64,000 nt of DNA from Taeniopygia guttata. Its lineage: Eukaryota; Chordata; Aves; Passeriformes; Estrildidae. The number at the start of each line of letters is the position of its first letter. Within the stretch, counting starts at the first letter, position 1. Both the position numbers and the translations under genes were made by a program. Location of the stretch: NCBI RefSeq assembly GCF_048771995.1, contig NC_133027.1:5452001-5516000 (forward strand). The letters run 5' to 3'. Shown piece after piece: positions 1 to 13,388 of this stretch. Below the pieces are notes generated by a model that saw only the letters and a list, made by a program, of their open reading frames with translations, did no database searches and had not been told where the DNA came from.

Positions 1-3000
1 TCCACTGAGAGCTCCTGGAGTCCAAGGTGGAATCGCTTAATTCCCCTTCTGGTGTTCTGCTGCTGGGATAGAAACATCCTCTGACAGCACCTGCCACAGG
101 ATGCAGACGAAACCACAGCTGAGTGTTGAATGTAAACCTGGTGGCTGGGAGACCCTCCCTCCAGAGGGCTTGACAAGGCAGTGGAAAAGACAGGAAAAAT
201 GGGAAAGAGGCAGTGCTGCAGTCCTTATTTCACAGAGTCAAACAGGCGAGGTGTATCCCAACAAAGAAAACAGTTCATTGTCAAACAGAACGCTGAGCTC
301 CAAATCCTGCCAAGAGCATCTGCATTTTTTGGGATGGTAACATAGTCTGTGGCCATGAGCAAGGCTCTGTGAGTAAAATTTTGCCATTGCCACCCTGTTG
401 AACTGTCTAGCAGGACGAGGATGGACATACATGAATGCAAAGAACACTCATCCCAGCCTGTTTTATTTATAGCCAGAGCCTTCAGCAGAGCAGAGGCTTC
501 ACCTGCATTGTAGCTCCAAATCAGAGACCTGGAGATAGAGGGATCTGGAGACTGAGCACCCCACCTTGTATGATAAATGCATCTCAAAATGACCTCTGCT
601 CTACTGTGTGCTTGAGCTCTTTGGCAATGTCAGATTGTTGTCTAATGGGATGGGAATTCTCTGGGTGACAGGGAAGAGGAACAGCAACATCACTGTAGGG
701 ATGAACCAGAAATAGCAAGGAGTAGTTTAATGAGTTTACATCAAGCTGTGTGACTGTCTAATATGGCTAAGCCAAAAACTACTGGATATAGGAACTGGTA
801 AGTCTCAGTCTTTTTTCTCTGATTTGCAATACAGCTTTGGTTGAGTCACTGCAATTTGGATTCATCCCCTGCAAAATGGGGATAAATGATGTGAACCTGC
901 CTAAAATGTTCTCTGAGAGATGTAAACAGAACCTGATGAACAAGTGGTGTCTACTAATGCTCTTGTCATGAAGATTGCCAGGGCAGCTTCTTGGCACAGT
1001 GCTGTCACACAGGGGGGCTACAGCACTCAACAGCTTGGGAAAACCAGCCAGATTTTACATTCATATGATGGCTGCTTCCAGCATGACAGAACTATGGCAA
1101 CAGCACAAGCCATGTCAGGATCTGGAAGGGCCAGAGGTTGATTGGAAATTTCCCCAGATAAAGAAAAATATTTAGCAGTCATTGAAAACACACATTGATT
1201 TTTCTTCTCTGCCCCTTGAATGATAAATTTAATCACAGCTCCAGGTATTTCCTTATTTTCTTTCTTTCTTTATAGCCTTAACCCAGTCTGGCTGGAAACC
1301 CTGGAAATAGTGCAAATTCCTGTGCTTTGAGGAATTTGTCTCAATTCAGGTTGGATTGGTCAAACCCATGATGTTGCAATAAGGTTGTGGCAGACTGAGA
1401 GTAATACCCCATATCTGACTTCTTTTCTCTCCTTGCAGAAACATTGCAGTCTGCTCATGCAGTTCTTATCCTAGCAGCCAACATTTTTTTACCAAAAACA
1501 AGAATTTTGCTGTGTTTCAAAATTTTTTGCCAAAAATCTAGTTGTTCTCCTATTGGTTCTGTCCTGATAGCAACATATATGATGCCACAAAAATGTCATC
1601 AGCTTCAGTGACCTCAGTATTTTGGATAAAGTCAGGAAAGCTGGACAGCAGAAGAGACAGAGAGTTTTGGAGAATTTCAGAGAGTATGAAAGATAGAGAA
1701 ATGGCATCTTTCACATACAGATTTTGATAAGAAACTTCTGGTTCATGTCTCTTGGACTTCAGAAACAGGACTAAGTCCACAGAGTCTAAGCCCAAAGCAA
1801 ACTATTTACCTAACACAGACCTTCAAAGATGACCCTCCCCTCCTCTTGCTGTGACTTCAATGCCTTGGGCTCAAGTAAACCATTTTTTCAGGATGATACA
1901 CAGCCTGATTAAAAAGACCAGAGATGAAAAATCCCTCACTCATCTCCACAGTTGTTGTTAATTATTAGTTAACCCTATAATTAAAATGTAGCCTTTGTTT
2001 CTTGTCAGGATTTGAGCTCAGGTTCTGCTTTTGCTTCCAACTCTTCTTACGTCTCTGTGTAGTTGACCAGGAGGTCTCTACTGCTGCTGTTTATGAAGAT
2101 GTTTCATCTGGGATAACCAAACCACCTCACAACGTTACTTTTCACCAATACAGACCAAGCTCTTCTAAGTTTTCCACTACAGCATATTTTCTCTGGTGCT
2201 TAATTTTTTTTTTTTTTTTTTGCCACTTTGTGCACCTTAAAATAAAAGCTGTGCCTGAAACAGGATCTCCTGCCACACAGCACAAGTCACAGGGCAGATC
2301 CATCATCTCGGGGATATTCGGCCGAAGGTGTCAATTCACATCCCACCTCATGATTCAGATGGGGATCTGAGCTCTCCAGATCATGCTGACACAGGAATTG
2401 TGCATTTCTCCAAATTTCCATCAGGTTTCTCTTGACTTGTGCTTCACGGGTAGTTTCATCTAAAAGCACATCTGAGCCCAAGGTTCAGCATCCCGACCTC
2501 AGCAGACTCTGCTGATGTCTGAGTCTTGGGAGCTGCAGTCAGTCAGTAGCAAGAGGTGAATTCAGCCAACCCTTTCAGTTCTGATGTTGGCCCTGCACGA
2601 CAAATCTCCACGGAGCTGTTTTTGCATCTCCGGTGCTGGCACAAGGACACGTAATGTAGAATATGCCCTTCCCTACGGGACACTCCTCCATGAGTTCATT
2701 CCTGGCTTAGTTGGAGGAGCTGGATTTTACATTATTAGGTATTGAGTTGCAACATGAAATTACCAAAATGTAAAACATGGGAAAACATACTGTAAATCAC
2801 TTATTGGCAGGTCTCTCACCTCTTTACAAGTGCACAACTGGATACATATGAGCCTTTTGGAATTTCCAAATTAGAGCCCAGAAGACTTTCCCAAAGAAAG
2901 GTATTTTCTCCTGGCACTAAAACAATTTTATCTGAGCTAAACAACGGAGTTAATGTTTTAGCATTCACATGGCCATTTGCAGGGTACAAATCCAGACTTA

Positions 3001-3303
3001 ATTTCACCTCCTTCTTGTACTGTAGCTCTATTATTATTGCTTTTTTTAATGAATGTTATTTTTCTTGTAACTCTCCTGCTTTGGCTTTTCAAAGGAATTA
3101 TACAGAGACCCAAGGGACTGACAGTGAGAATGCAGAACCTTTCACATTCAGGTGAAAACACTGATATCTTGAATGGTGTTATCAGGAAGTGAATTTACCT
3201 AAATGTATGTTCTTACTCCTGTGACCTCCAGCTCTTCTGTCCCCACCACTTGTGACCCTCAGCTTGTGGTGACAAAGGATGCTCTGAGGTGAGAAAAGTG
3301 TGA
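1..3303. other. unique noncoding sequence, no gene recognised
   Basis: I read this stretch on both strands and found no CR1 copy and no open frame with exon-like flanks. The open frames present are under about 125 codons and overlap each other on opposite strands, as expected by chance. It contains an 18-bp-class T run near 2205-2221 and a weak MIR-like patch at 838-905, listed separately. It is best described as intronic or intergenic DNA. Confidence 0.6.
838..905 (+). repeat. possible MIR SINE fragment (weak)
   Basis: A stretch reading TTGAGTCACT, then CATCCCCTGCAAAATGGGGA and TAAATGATG...ACCTGCCT, resembles the MIR core and 3' part (cttgggcaagtcactt ... catctgtaaaatggggataat). Only the segment around GCAAAATGGGGATAA is a convincing match, so this could be coincidence. 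Confidence 0.3.
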
Positions 3304-3432
3304 TTTTGTGGTTAAGGCACTAAACTGGGATTCAGATGTTTGTGACTTATTCCATGCCCTGCCATAGTCTGCCTGTATGCAAGTCACTTAATCCTTCTCT
3401 GCCTCAGTTTCCCATCTGATGGAACAAATAAA
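3304..3432 (+). repeat. MIR-type tRNA-derived SINE
   Basis: The copy starts with a tRNA-like head (TTTTGTGGTTAAGGCACTAA, ACTGGGATTCAGATG), continues with a diverged middle, and ends in the strongly MIR-like CAAGTCACTTAATCCTTCTC and GCCTCAGTTTCCCATCTGAT. MIRs were active before birds and mammals split, so this is a very old, inactive insertion. The 3' AT-rich end is lost or diverged. The identification is firm because of the consecutive core and 3' matches in the right order. Confidence 0.8.
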
Positions 3433-3485
3433 AATATTTTATTTTTTAGTTCCTTGCCATTCTTGTCTCTGGGGCAAGAAAGATA

Positions 3486-3518
3486 CCCATCCCTGGCAGT
3501 GTTCAAGGTCAGGCTGTT
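3486..3518 (+). repeat. short CR1 LINE core fragment
   Basis: The words CCCATCCCTGGCAGTGTTCA and AGGTCAGGCTG match the avian CR1 3'-UTR core (cccatccctggaagtgttcaaggccaggctgg). The flanks diverge at once and the usual tail (ggaaggtgtccctgcc...attctatg) is absent, so only a roughly 30-bp relic remains. It lies 55 bp downstream of the MIR copy. Confidence 0.45.
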
Positions 3519-4768
3519 CAAATGAGCACCAGAGCAAGCATTCACATGAACACAATGAACAGCTGGGCACCCTAAAGCAAAATTCTTCCTTCTGCATGAA
3601 GTTCACAGGGCTGGTCACAGCAGGACACACTGCAACCTTTATCTGAAATAAAGAGTGAAGGCATCACCAGGAAAGGCTCCCAAAAGCCAGAGCATGGTTT
3701 GTCCTGCAGCTCAGAACAGAGAAGACGTAACAGGTTTGTCAAATCCAAGTTCTGCCATGTGTGGAGGCAGTGCTTGAAACCCAGCTGGCACCCAGCACTG
3801 CAAGTGTCTGTCTGTCCATAGCCCATGGAAAGGAGGTGAACTGGAGCCTCCAGTTCATCATCTTCATTCAGCTCGACACCTGTTAAACTTTTTCTCTGCT
3901 TGTTTTACTCTTAGAATCTGGGGAGTTGGTGGCATGGAACCTGGGCCTCAGTTCTTATACTCCTGGTTTTTGCTCTCTGTGTGTCAAAGATCCCTCCTGT
4001 AGGAGGAACTGGCTCACACAACATCTAAAGAGAGGTTGGGGTTCTGGAAAATAACAATGAACACAGCCTGATGAAAAGATATCCTCTATCATAAGCTGTA
4101 TCTCTCAATTCTTATCATCCTCAATTTTTAAACATAAATTAGGTTGTTTAGAGTAAAAGGAGTGACCAGGTAGCTGCACAGAGCTGGTTGCTTTCTTGCT
4201 GCTGCTATAACCAGTTATTTTCTCCCTAAGTGAGAGAGACACATCTGCTGGCCTTGCAGAGAGCACATCAGATCTCCTGGATTAGCAGGTCTTCCCATGG
4301 ATAACTTGACGTGAGGCTGGCGTCCCACAGGAGCTCCCAGATCACAGCACTCATTATGGAGAACACTACACTTTAGTGCTCAACTTGGATGATGTTTTGA
4401 GAGATAAAATACAAAGTTATCCATAAACCATCAAATGTTTCAGGCCTTTCAGAATACTATTTGCTGATTCCCTCAGAAATTTATTAGCTCTACCAATATT
4501 TTCTTTCTTAGTTTTGTAAAGCAAGCTCCAAGTCAGCTAGTACTGACTATGCAGAGCCCTGAAACCACATGTTTATTTTCCTAAGTTATAAAAAGTTTAT
4601 AAGGGTAGCTGGTATCCTTATGGGCCACTGTACAGTGATTTGCTACTGCATTCCACACTGATACAGAAGAGCTCTGTGTTTTATACCAGAGGGAAATCCT
4701 TGTGATACAGCTGTCCAGCAGCCAACAAGACAGCAGAGCAGACACCTTCAAAAATATAACCCTGATTG

Positions 4769-4791
4769 AAAAAAAAAAAAAAAAAAAAAAA
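4769..4791 (+). repeat. poly(A) homopolymer, 23 bp
   Basis: An uninterrupted run of A residues. Birds rarely carry processed pseudogenes because CR1 does not use poly(A) tails, and I recognise no cDNA-like sequence upstream. I therefore read it as a simple repeat rather than a retrocopy tail. It is likely length-polymorphic. Confidence 0.9.
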
Positions 4792-4921
4792 GCTGAAAAG
4801 GCAGAAAACATCCCTTCTGAGAAAAATCAGTTTGAACAATGTCATTACCTTGGGCACCATAAGATCTGTGTTGTAATACCCCAGTGAACATCAACAAAGT
4901 CCATTCATCAGAGATATAGGA

Positions 4922-4953
4922 GTTTTGTTTGATTGTTTGTTTGTTTGTTTTTT
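4922..4953 (+). repeat. (TTTG)n microsatellite
   Basis: About seven imperfect GTTT/TTTG units ending in a T run, with one GATT interruption. Confidence 0.8.
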
Positions 4954-6955
4954 AACTAGATCACCATTTTTACCTGAAACTGTTGTATGGTCACAATGAT
5001 TTTCAGTGTATGATGCAGTGGCTACCTTTTCTTTCTCCAGCTAACATTTAGCCCCAGGCACTCAGTTTCTACAACTTCATGTGGCTTCACTGACATGAGG
5101 AGGCTTTGGTCAATTTACACTGGAGAATGGAGAGACTGTTATTCATTTATCTCTTAAAATAGTGAATACACAGCTGCACAACCTGAAGAATTAGGTCAGT
5201 ACGTTGCTATGTCTGTCCTGGAATGAGAAATTCAAGAGCAAACAAGGTAGATTTCAGGAGAGAGCCTGGAATGTGTGAAGAGTTAGCAAAACTGACACAG
5301 ATTCATAGCAAAAATAAGTAATTTTGCAAATCCCTAAACCACAATGGTTGGATTAGGGCCCTTGTCATACAATTCTTGGGCATGTGAACAATCCCTTTTT
5401 CACTTGAGTTCATTTCATTAGCTTCTCTCAGCTACATAAATACTCATACTCTCAATGGGACTACTCACATCAATAAAGTTCCTCAAGCAAGCAGGGATTG
5501 CAACCCAATTTTAGTGGAACAAACCCAACCTCTGACTTTGATTGCATCCCTCACTTTTCTAAAAAAACTTTATTTCTAGCAAGAATGAACCCACAATCCC
5601 TGTGGAGCTTTCTTTCACCACTTCCAAGCACAATCCCAGTTATTTTTCTTGTCAAATACAAAGTCAAACTGGGCTCTTCTAAACTCCCCAACTTCACCTT
5701 CCTTTGTAAAAACACTGCTGGGCATTGAGCAGGCCAATTTGGATGTCTTTTAGAGCTCCTGGGCTTTGCTGTGCTCTGATTGATAGATCCCCTATTGGGT
5801 TATCCTGCTCACATTGAATCCCCCTGTGCCTCAGCCAGCCAGCAACCTCTGAAAGCCAAAATACTGCTCACTGTAATACCACAAGCAATGACAGTAATAT
5901 CAAAGCAGTAATTGCTCAGATGTAAACTGTTTTCTGATGAAGCTTGTAGTCTTTTTTTTAAGCCTTTGACACTGTTGGACAGTGTTGGCTGTGATTAATT
6001 CACTTATAGTCAATGCCAATGTCAAGAAAAATTGTCCCTTTACCTCTCAGTTCCAATCATTATTCTGATGGAGTTTAGTTTAAGGTTTGCTGCAAGGGAG
6101 ATGGGATGGGCAGTGCTGGAGTGAGAAGTGCATTGCACTGCTGGAGGAAGCAGCAAAACAGACAACTTTTGCCCCCAGTTGGCAGCAACCACCACAGGGA
6201 TCCCTAAATCTAAAAACAGCGCATATTGAGTTGGACATTTCCTGTATATTTTTCAAGCAGGTTTTTAGTTAGTTCCATTCTGCCAAAAGCAGAGGAGGAA
6301 TTTCTCTTTTGTCTCCAACTCTGCTTGAGCATCCAAAAATACACATGAAGGGCTGAACAGAGCAACAAGCAGGATTGAAATCAATAAATCGACTTGCTGG
6401 CTTCTTGTGTCAGTATTTATCATCTTGTCCAAAACAGACAATAAAATCAGGACATCTAAACTCAGCCATTTCCTCTCAGGACTGTGATCTTCCAAACTGC
6501 TGACAAGCTTTGCTTCCACAAATACCCACCAGATGTGGCATATTTCAGGTAAAGGCTTCAGTGGAAGGCATGAACTCTCCCATCAGCATCCCCTCTTCCC
6601 CTCAAGATGGAAAAAAAAGAAGTGGGAGGACAATGAGGAAGAAGATGGAGTAAAATTAACTCCATCCCCTCCCTTTCCCTTATGTTCAAAGATTATAAGG
6701 TGTCTCCAAAGGGCTCTATGAAGACTGTCATGGAGAACAAACATACAGAGGTGTTTCAGTCCCAGAGTTATCAGACACAAATAATAAATAAACTCTTACT
6801 CCACAAAGAGAGACACACGGAGAGACCTGTCTCTAAGTGCAGGTATGCTGCACCAAGTACAGGTTGCTGGGAGTAATCTCAAGGTCAGCAAAGGGCAGGG
6901 GAAAAAAAGACTTGGTAAAGTAAAATAGGCAATGGATTGTTTTGGGGTTTTTTAA

Positions 6956-6974
6956 TTTTTTTTTTTTTTTTTTT
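6956..6974 (+). repeat. poly(T) homopolymer, 19 bp
   Basis: An uninterrupted T run following GGGGTTTTTTAA. Simple-sequence repeat with no recognisable retrocopy beside it. Confidence 0.85.
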
Positions 6975-8310
6975 AAGTTCAAAGACCAGAACATACTAAA
7001 ATCTTTTTATGGAACAAAAGGAAAAGGACACCTGGAGTACTGGGAACCCTGACCCACTGATTCCCCCAGCAGGACTTGAGTTCAGCATTACAGCATTCAT
7101 TCCAACCAAAAGGGCACATTTTATCCAGAGCTAAGAGTCACAGAAACCATCTGCAGGGTAAGAAAATTCTAGTAACATCCAAGCCAGCTTGCCCTCCAAG
7201 ATCTTGTATGTGTACAGGTCTGTTGTACACAAGTATGTGAATGTTAAGATGGTGATCTCCAGGGAAAGGGAGAAACCTTTTACATTGTATTATAGATGTA
7301 ATGAAATGTAATTTAATATATATGAATGTGGAACTAGTCTCTGCCATGACTCTCTTGCACAGAACAGCATCTTACCATTCATACATTCAGATACATATGC
7401 AGCATATATATACATTCACATACATAAACATACTGTATTATTTAACTTAAAGCATAAACATGTGCTTAGGAGAGACAAGTCTGACAGCCCAGAGACCTAA
7501 TCTTTCCATTAGCATCCTTCCATCTCGATTACCTTGTCTCACTGGATTTCCTTCTGTGTCCCAGTGAGATTGGCTTTTGCAGCAGAACAAGCAGAAGAAC
7601 ACTCAGATTTACATAAAGACCTCGCTTGATGTTCCAAGATGCAGCCATGTTGTCAGCCAAGGAATGGTTTTCTCATCCAGGAGGAATCTCAGCTGTAATC
7701 ATCAGCCTTTCACAACAGATTCCTGGGAGTCTTTTACCTCCTTCACTTGCAATTTGTCCAGCCCAGAGATTTACATGAAAATGCTGAACTCAATATTGAA
7801 CTTCACAAGGAAATGCATGATCTGGAATATCAAAGGGTATCTCTGGAGTACAACAATTTTGGACATGGCAAAAAATGAAATCCTTTTCTTCAGACAAAAT
7901 ACCAGTAACAAGAAGCTCACTTAAGCTGGTTAACACAACAATTTCTTGTTCTTTATCCCATTTACCTCAAGTGCGTTCAGCACAATTAATACAAATTATA
8001 CTTTAAGAATTTTAAGTGCTATGCTAACTAATATCATAGTCCCATTAGTAGATTCTACTCCACTGAGTTTCACTGTCAGGACTGAAAACTGAATTGCATT
8101 GCCAGGAGTGAACTTTGATCATCAGCCTTGACTATTAGGAGTTAGAAGCTATCACAGACCAGAATGGAGTGCCAGCAGCCATAGATTAGTGATCCAGAAA
8201 TGCAGATATAAAGTGAGAGGTGGAAGTGAGATATGGGTCTCTCGAAAGATTAATACTGCAGATAATAAAAATACTTCTCTTTAGCCACATGGATGGAGAA
8301 AGAACAGTGA

Positions 8311-8454
8311 TAGAATTGTAGAGTCATAGAATATCCTGAGTTGGAAGGGACCCACAAGGATCATTGCCATCCAACTCCAGATCCTGCACAGAACAACTCC
8401 AAAAATCCCAACGTGTGCTTGAGAGCATTTTCCAAGCACTTCCTAAACTCTGGA
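8311..8454 (-). repeat. CR1 LINE 3' fragment
   Basis: On the plus strand it opens with the inverted tail (TAGAGTCATAGAATATCCTG), then GAGTTGGAAGGGACCCACAA and GGATCATTGCCATCCAACTC, and runs through a segment like CCTGCACAGAACAACTCCAA and GAGAGCATTTTCCAAGCACT. This is the CR1 variant whose consensus reads 'gggacccacaaggatcatcgagtccaactcctggccctgcacag', a different subfamily from most copies here. It is 5'-truncated and noncoding. Confidence 0.9.
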
Positions 8455-10107
8455 TAAATGAAATAGAGAAAATATGAGATACAGGCAGACCAGAGAATGC
8501 CTGAAGATTATTAGGATTAATAGGATATTGGGATTTTCCTTTTGTTTTCAGTGGTGATGGTGAAGAACATTCTTAAACTCCATGGCAGCAGAAGCCTCCC
8601 AGGGAAAAGCACATCCATTGTGGATGACACCAAAGGCTCATTTGGGCCTTGCACCTTGCAGCATGGGCAAAGGCTGAAGACTTTAGCAAGTTTGGGGCTT
8701 CTGTGAGTTTTCCTACAGACTTTGAGTGTGTGTTCATCCCTGACACAAAGGTCAGCCTGCCAGATGTCAAACCCTTCCTGCAAAGTACAGGGGCAAAAGA
8801 ACCATTCACATACAGGTTGTCAGATTTTTTTTATGCATATATTTTCTGATTTTGGCTGACACTTTCTAAAATGAATTCAGCCTGAGGCACACACTCAGCA
8901 TGAAGAATTTAAATCCAAATGGTTAAAGCTTGGCAAAGCTCTGAGCAACTGAAAACAGGGTCTGGTAATGGGAAGTGTCAGACAACCTCAACAATAGGGA
9001 ACCAGGCCTGTCTGCAACCTGCATTGTAACCCACTGGTGATGGATGATATCAGACTGGAAATTTCACAGCTAAGTAGCTGCAGCACCATTCATTCCTCCC
9101 TGGCAAAGGTCGGTGTTAAAGCCCATCTGGTCTGTGTGTACAACATCAGACTATGTCCATCACAACAAAATGAATTAAGGACGGAATTTAACTTTCCTGT
9201 TAAAGTAAGGAGTAAAATTTGGGTGATTGACTTGACATCCATACTTAGGTTCAATGACAAGTATGAGGTGTGGCAGCTCCCACATATATAAGTTGCTGAG
9301 TTTTGGATTATATTTTTTATTAAGGGAATATTTCTTATGTTTTTTTTTTTCTAAGGAACTGGGTTCAGCTTCCATCTGGACATTCCTTTGAGTGAATTTC
9401 AGAGACCTAAACATGCAAGGATAGGACATTTCAAGGTTGAATGGAAGAGCATTGAGAGGAACAGAACCTTAAGTGTGTGCACCTGGATATTTGTACTGGA
9501 AGACACTGCAGCAATATTTCAATGATATAGACATGAAAAGCACCATGTGACTGCCTTGACCAACACATCTCAAATTTTGTTATTTATGAATGAGCCAGAG
9601 GGCAAAAAAGTTCATAATGATATTTCTCCAAGCAAGTACAGCATAAGAAATGGCACTTAGCTCAGAGCTATTCCCTCAGCAGGAAAAAAGGCTACGTTTG
9701 AATAAATGATTTGTGGAGAATTATTCCATTAGCTGTAGTCATCATAATTTCATCCTGATTTTTATGTAGTATACATAAGAAAATTCTCCTTTCCATATTG
9801 TGTCTTTACTTAATTTGGTGTGGCTGGAAACAACAATTAAACATTACTTTTAATGACTATGATTATCTGACAAATGCAGATCTTAGCTAATGTTTGCTCC
9901 AGAGGTGCTGCAAACAAAAGCAAATCTTACAGTGAAATTGAATAATGAAAAATATTTTTAAAGTTATTAATGAATAGCCTGTGGGAAAAACCAGGAAGGA
10001 ATGGCACTATGCTGAGTGAGGCTCATCACTGTTAGAAGAGTTTTGTGATTTGTTATCTTGTAGAATATAAGAACTTAACATAGCATCAGTCTGCAGCAGT
10101 TTTCAAG
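8455..10107. other. unique noncoding sequence
   Basis: No gene or interspersed repeat recognised in this 1.65-kb stretch. Two antisense open frames near 8.5-8.8 kb and 9.0-9.4 kb are under 90 codons and have no family signature. Confidence 0.5.
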
Positions 10108-10250
10108 GAATCATAGAATGGTTTGGGGTGGAAAGGACCTTTAAAGATCATCTCAGTCCAACCCCCCACCATGGGCAGGGACTCCTTTCAGCAGATCAGG
10201 TTGTTCAAAGCCACATCCAGCCTGGCCTTGAACACCTCCAGGGATGGGGC
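10108..10250 (-). repeat. CR1 LINE 3' fragment
   Basis: The inverted tail (AATCATAGAATGGTTTGGGG) is followed by AAAGATCATCTCAGTCCAAC, CCACCATGGGCAGGGACTCC and CCTGGCCTTGAACACCTCCA, ending at GGGATGGGGC. Order and spacing match the avian CR1 3' UTR read on the minus strand. It is truncated just 5' of the core. Confidence 0.93.
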
Positions 10251-13200
10251 ATTTATTTTCTGAGTTCTTTAAAGCAGGCTGGTGTGAAAGTTTAGACAGA
10301 AATGCCTTTGCCACGTGCTGGCACCAGCAATGCTGAGAGAATGCAGGAGCATTTCTACAACTCTGTCCATGTGTCAGACCAGAGTCAAGGTGTCAAGTGC
10401 TACAAAGACCAGAGCAGCAAAAGTGAGGAGAAACAGAGACACAGAGCAGAATGAGACTCAGAAAGATACTTCACCTCTGGAGAAACTGGTTGTATTCTTT
10501 TGTCCAAGTCAATGAAACCTCAAAGTGGGCAACACTTCGATGGCACACCCAGAAAGCCACGCCAGGGCTGGGAATGCCTGAGCTGAGGGGAGGTGAGATG
10601 TGGGGTGACTCCCCCCACAGGCAGGTTCAGCCTGAAGGCTCTCATGCAAATCACTGCTTTTGCTTTGGTTGTGTGGCCTCATCCCCTTATGATTTTTGAT
10701 TTCCTGCAAACACTCTAACCCCCAGCAAAGCCAAAGCCAATGTGTCCTGCCTGGTTCCAGGTTTTGCACAGTGCTCATCTGTAGCCATAAATAGGCCCAG
10801 CTGCACTCAAATTTTGGCCTACAGCTGTTAAAAAAAAAATACATATATATAATTTTTATCATCACAGCAGACCCAAACCAGATCCTAAGGAGGATAACTG
10901 GAAAGAGCATGTCCATTTCCTTGGCTTTAAGTAAGTCTGGCACAGCCTTCTAGAGAGAAAAGTACAGCAGGTTTGTCCCAGACACTTGGTTGGATGCAGT
11001 TGCAATTTGGGATAATCTCCATATTATGTGGCAGAATTTCCCCCAGATTCTTCTCCACAAACCTGGAGGTAATGAAGGGAGGAATCAATCTGGTGATGAC
11101 CCTTAGCTAATGCCAAAGGTTTACTCCTCCCCCCACTCTTCACTTCTCCATTCTTTATTCTGCTTATGACTGTGTTGATAATGCCCTGAGATGAAAAATC
11201 CTGCAAATTATAACATGTGTGCAGATGTATTTCTATTTGTATTTCTACTTCTATTTGATAACACACTGACTTCACAACCTTCTCCGTGAGTTGAGGGTCT
11301 GAGAAACAAATCCTATGAGTAAGGGGATGGAGACTTACATATTTTTCAGATTTTCTTACTTTTTTCCTAGATTTTGACATTAATACCAATAGCACTGCAA
11401 ACAAGAACAGACAATAAAAGCATGATTGAAAGCCCAGATTTCTTGGGGTGAGTGCCCAGGTACAATCCTGACTCAATCTTTACACATGCAAATGAATAAC
11501 ATGTTTATCCAACATGCAGACAGAGTTGTGGGATGCTCTGCACTATAAAAAAAAGGTCAGGTATCCTTCTTTGGGCTGGATTTAGTCTCATGTGTCATAT
11601 AGGTGTACCTATCAACCACAGAATTAAATTCCAGTCATCCTGGGCTCCCTCCTGTAGTCAATAACAGTGCAGCAAAGCTGCTTCAGATATTTACCAATAT
11701 GTGGCATGGATTCCATGCTAAAAGTCTGTTTATTTGCTCTGACCATGAAGAGATCCTACACATCCAGGTTACACCTAGACGTGCATCATCTGTCAGATGC
11801 ATCCCATCATAAATTAGTTTAAACATGGCTTGAAGGGCAGGCAGCATTCATCTGATCAAGTGCAGACAGCTGCAATGTTGACTACTACATTTTTGTACTC
11901 TCCTTTTGTACTCAGTACAAAGAAACAGCTGTCTTTAGGGTGTAATTAACCTAATATTAGAGCAGACAATTAAAATAGGTCAGATTGATCATTCCCTGAA
12001 AGCATCTGATTTACACTGGCTGGAAGGGGAATCTGACAAGGAGCTGAGGTGTGACTGTTGGGTGGGATGAATTCCACATAAAAGTTCATCTATTCCCTCA
12101 TTTTGATTGGAATAAGGAACCAGAAGTAACAAAAAATTAGAAAGCTCATGAAGTGTCAAATCTGAGCAGTGTGGGACAACCAAACTTTCCAAGATCTATT
12201 GGAAAAACACAGGTGCATATGAACCAGCTCAGCGCAAACCCCTCCACTTTTGCAGTAATATCACCTTACTTGGGGATCAGTACACAACCATTAGCTAAAG
12301 CTAATAAAACAAACTCCTCTGATATTTTGTTAGCCAGATAAGAATGTGCAGTTATAGAAGCTGTAATGAGGATAAAACTAATAATATCTGATCCTGTATG
12401 ATTTGAATCTGAGGAAATTAATCCAGCTAGAAGCGATTTAAAACATTAAAGCTCCAAACCCTCATGGGATCATAGTATTAGGCAATTCCTTAGCAGAATG
12501 CACATCACCCAAAGCTTATGAAAATATTTTTGGAAAGAGCCAAAGGAAGTGTTACATCACTGAAGACGGCACAGACTGTGACAAGTCAGGAAACGTGACT
12601 CCGAGCCCGTCTCAGCCTGGTGCCCGTGCTCAGCCTCCTGATCCAGCCAGTTTGCCTCCTGCTCCTCTTCCACCCTCTGCTTGCCTTGCCTGTGTAGGAC
12701 TGTGAGCTCCTCTCTCGTGTTTATCTAGAGCTGACCCTGTGACAACACATCTTGTATAAAGCAAGGGACTGAGGAGCAACACGGATTCCCAGTCTGTCCT
12801 CTCTGACAAAAAACCCTCAGCACCCTCAGCACTACCATCTTAGGTGGTCAAAAGATACACTGGGGACACACTGAACTCCTTTCATTCTTACTCCCACAAG
12901 AACTGCAGATTGTGGCAGCAAACTGGTAAGGAAGTGTAAATAACTGTACTGCAGCTGCCAAACCCTTGCTGGTTTCTGCAACCAGACACATTACCTGCAA
13001 AAATAATATTGCCAAATTATTTTTTACATAATTTTGTCTGAACCACAAGTTCCTTCCTGATGTGTTTGAATGCAGGAAAAGGCAGTTGTGTCTCTTTGTT
13101 ACAGCTTCATAGGGAGGAGGGAGCTAGATTTAAGATTTCCAGGTCAATCTCTCAAATGTAAAAGTCATTCTAGAGAGTGACATCCCCAGTGAAGAGCCAC

Positions 13201-13370
13201 AACCAACTTGAATTCAACTCCTCCATAGAACCTTATAATCACAGACTCGGTTTCTAAGTCAGAAAACATCATTTATGGCCAGTGGTTCACCTACACAGGG
13301 TTTTTTTCTCTGTCTCATTCACAGTTAATGACTGGAAAATAATTTCTATTAGGTTTAAAAACCCAAAGAA

Positions 13371-13388
13371 ACAACAACAACAACAAAA
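13371..13388 (+). repeat. (ACA)n microsatellite
   Basis: Six ACA units followed by a short A run. Confidence 0.75.

Larger units (their letters stand above)
3519..8310. other. unique noncoding sequence with simple repeats
   Basis: No gene, CR1 or MIR copy could be recognised in this 4.8-kb stretch. It carries a long A tract (4769-4791), a TTTG-type repeat (4922-4953), a T tract (6956-6974) and an (ATAC)-like region near 7380-7435. All open frames are short and mutually antisense. I see no splice-site pair enclosing an open frame that I would defend. Confidence 0.55.

Noticed and set aside
10509..10943. 144-codon minus-strand frame
   Set aside because: No recognisable domain, and it includes translation of an AT-rich low-complexity part.
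11024..11476. 150-codon minus-strand frame with a short hydrophobic segment
   Set aside because: No family signature and no exon boundaries; consistent with chance frame length in this much sequence.
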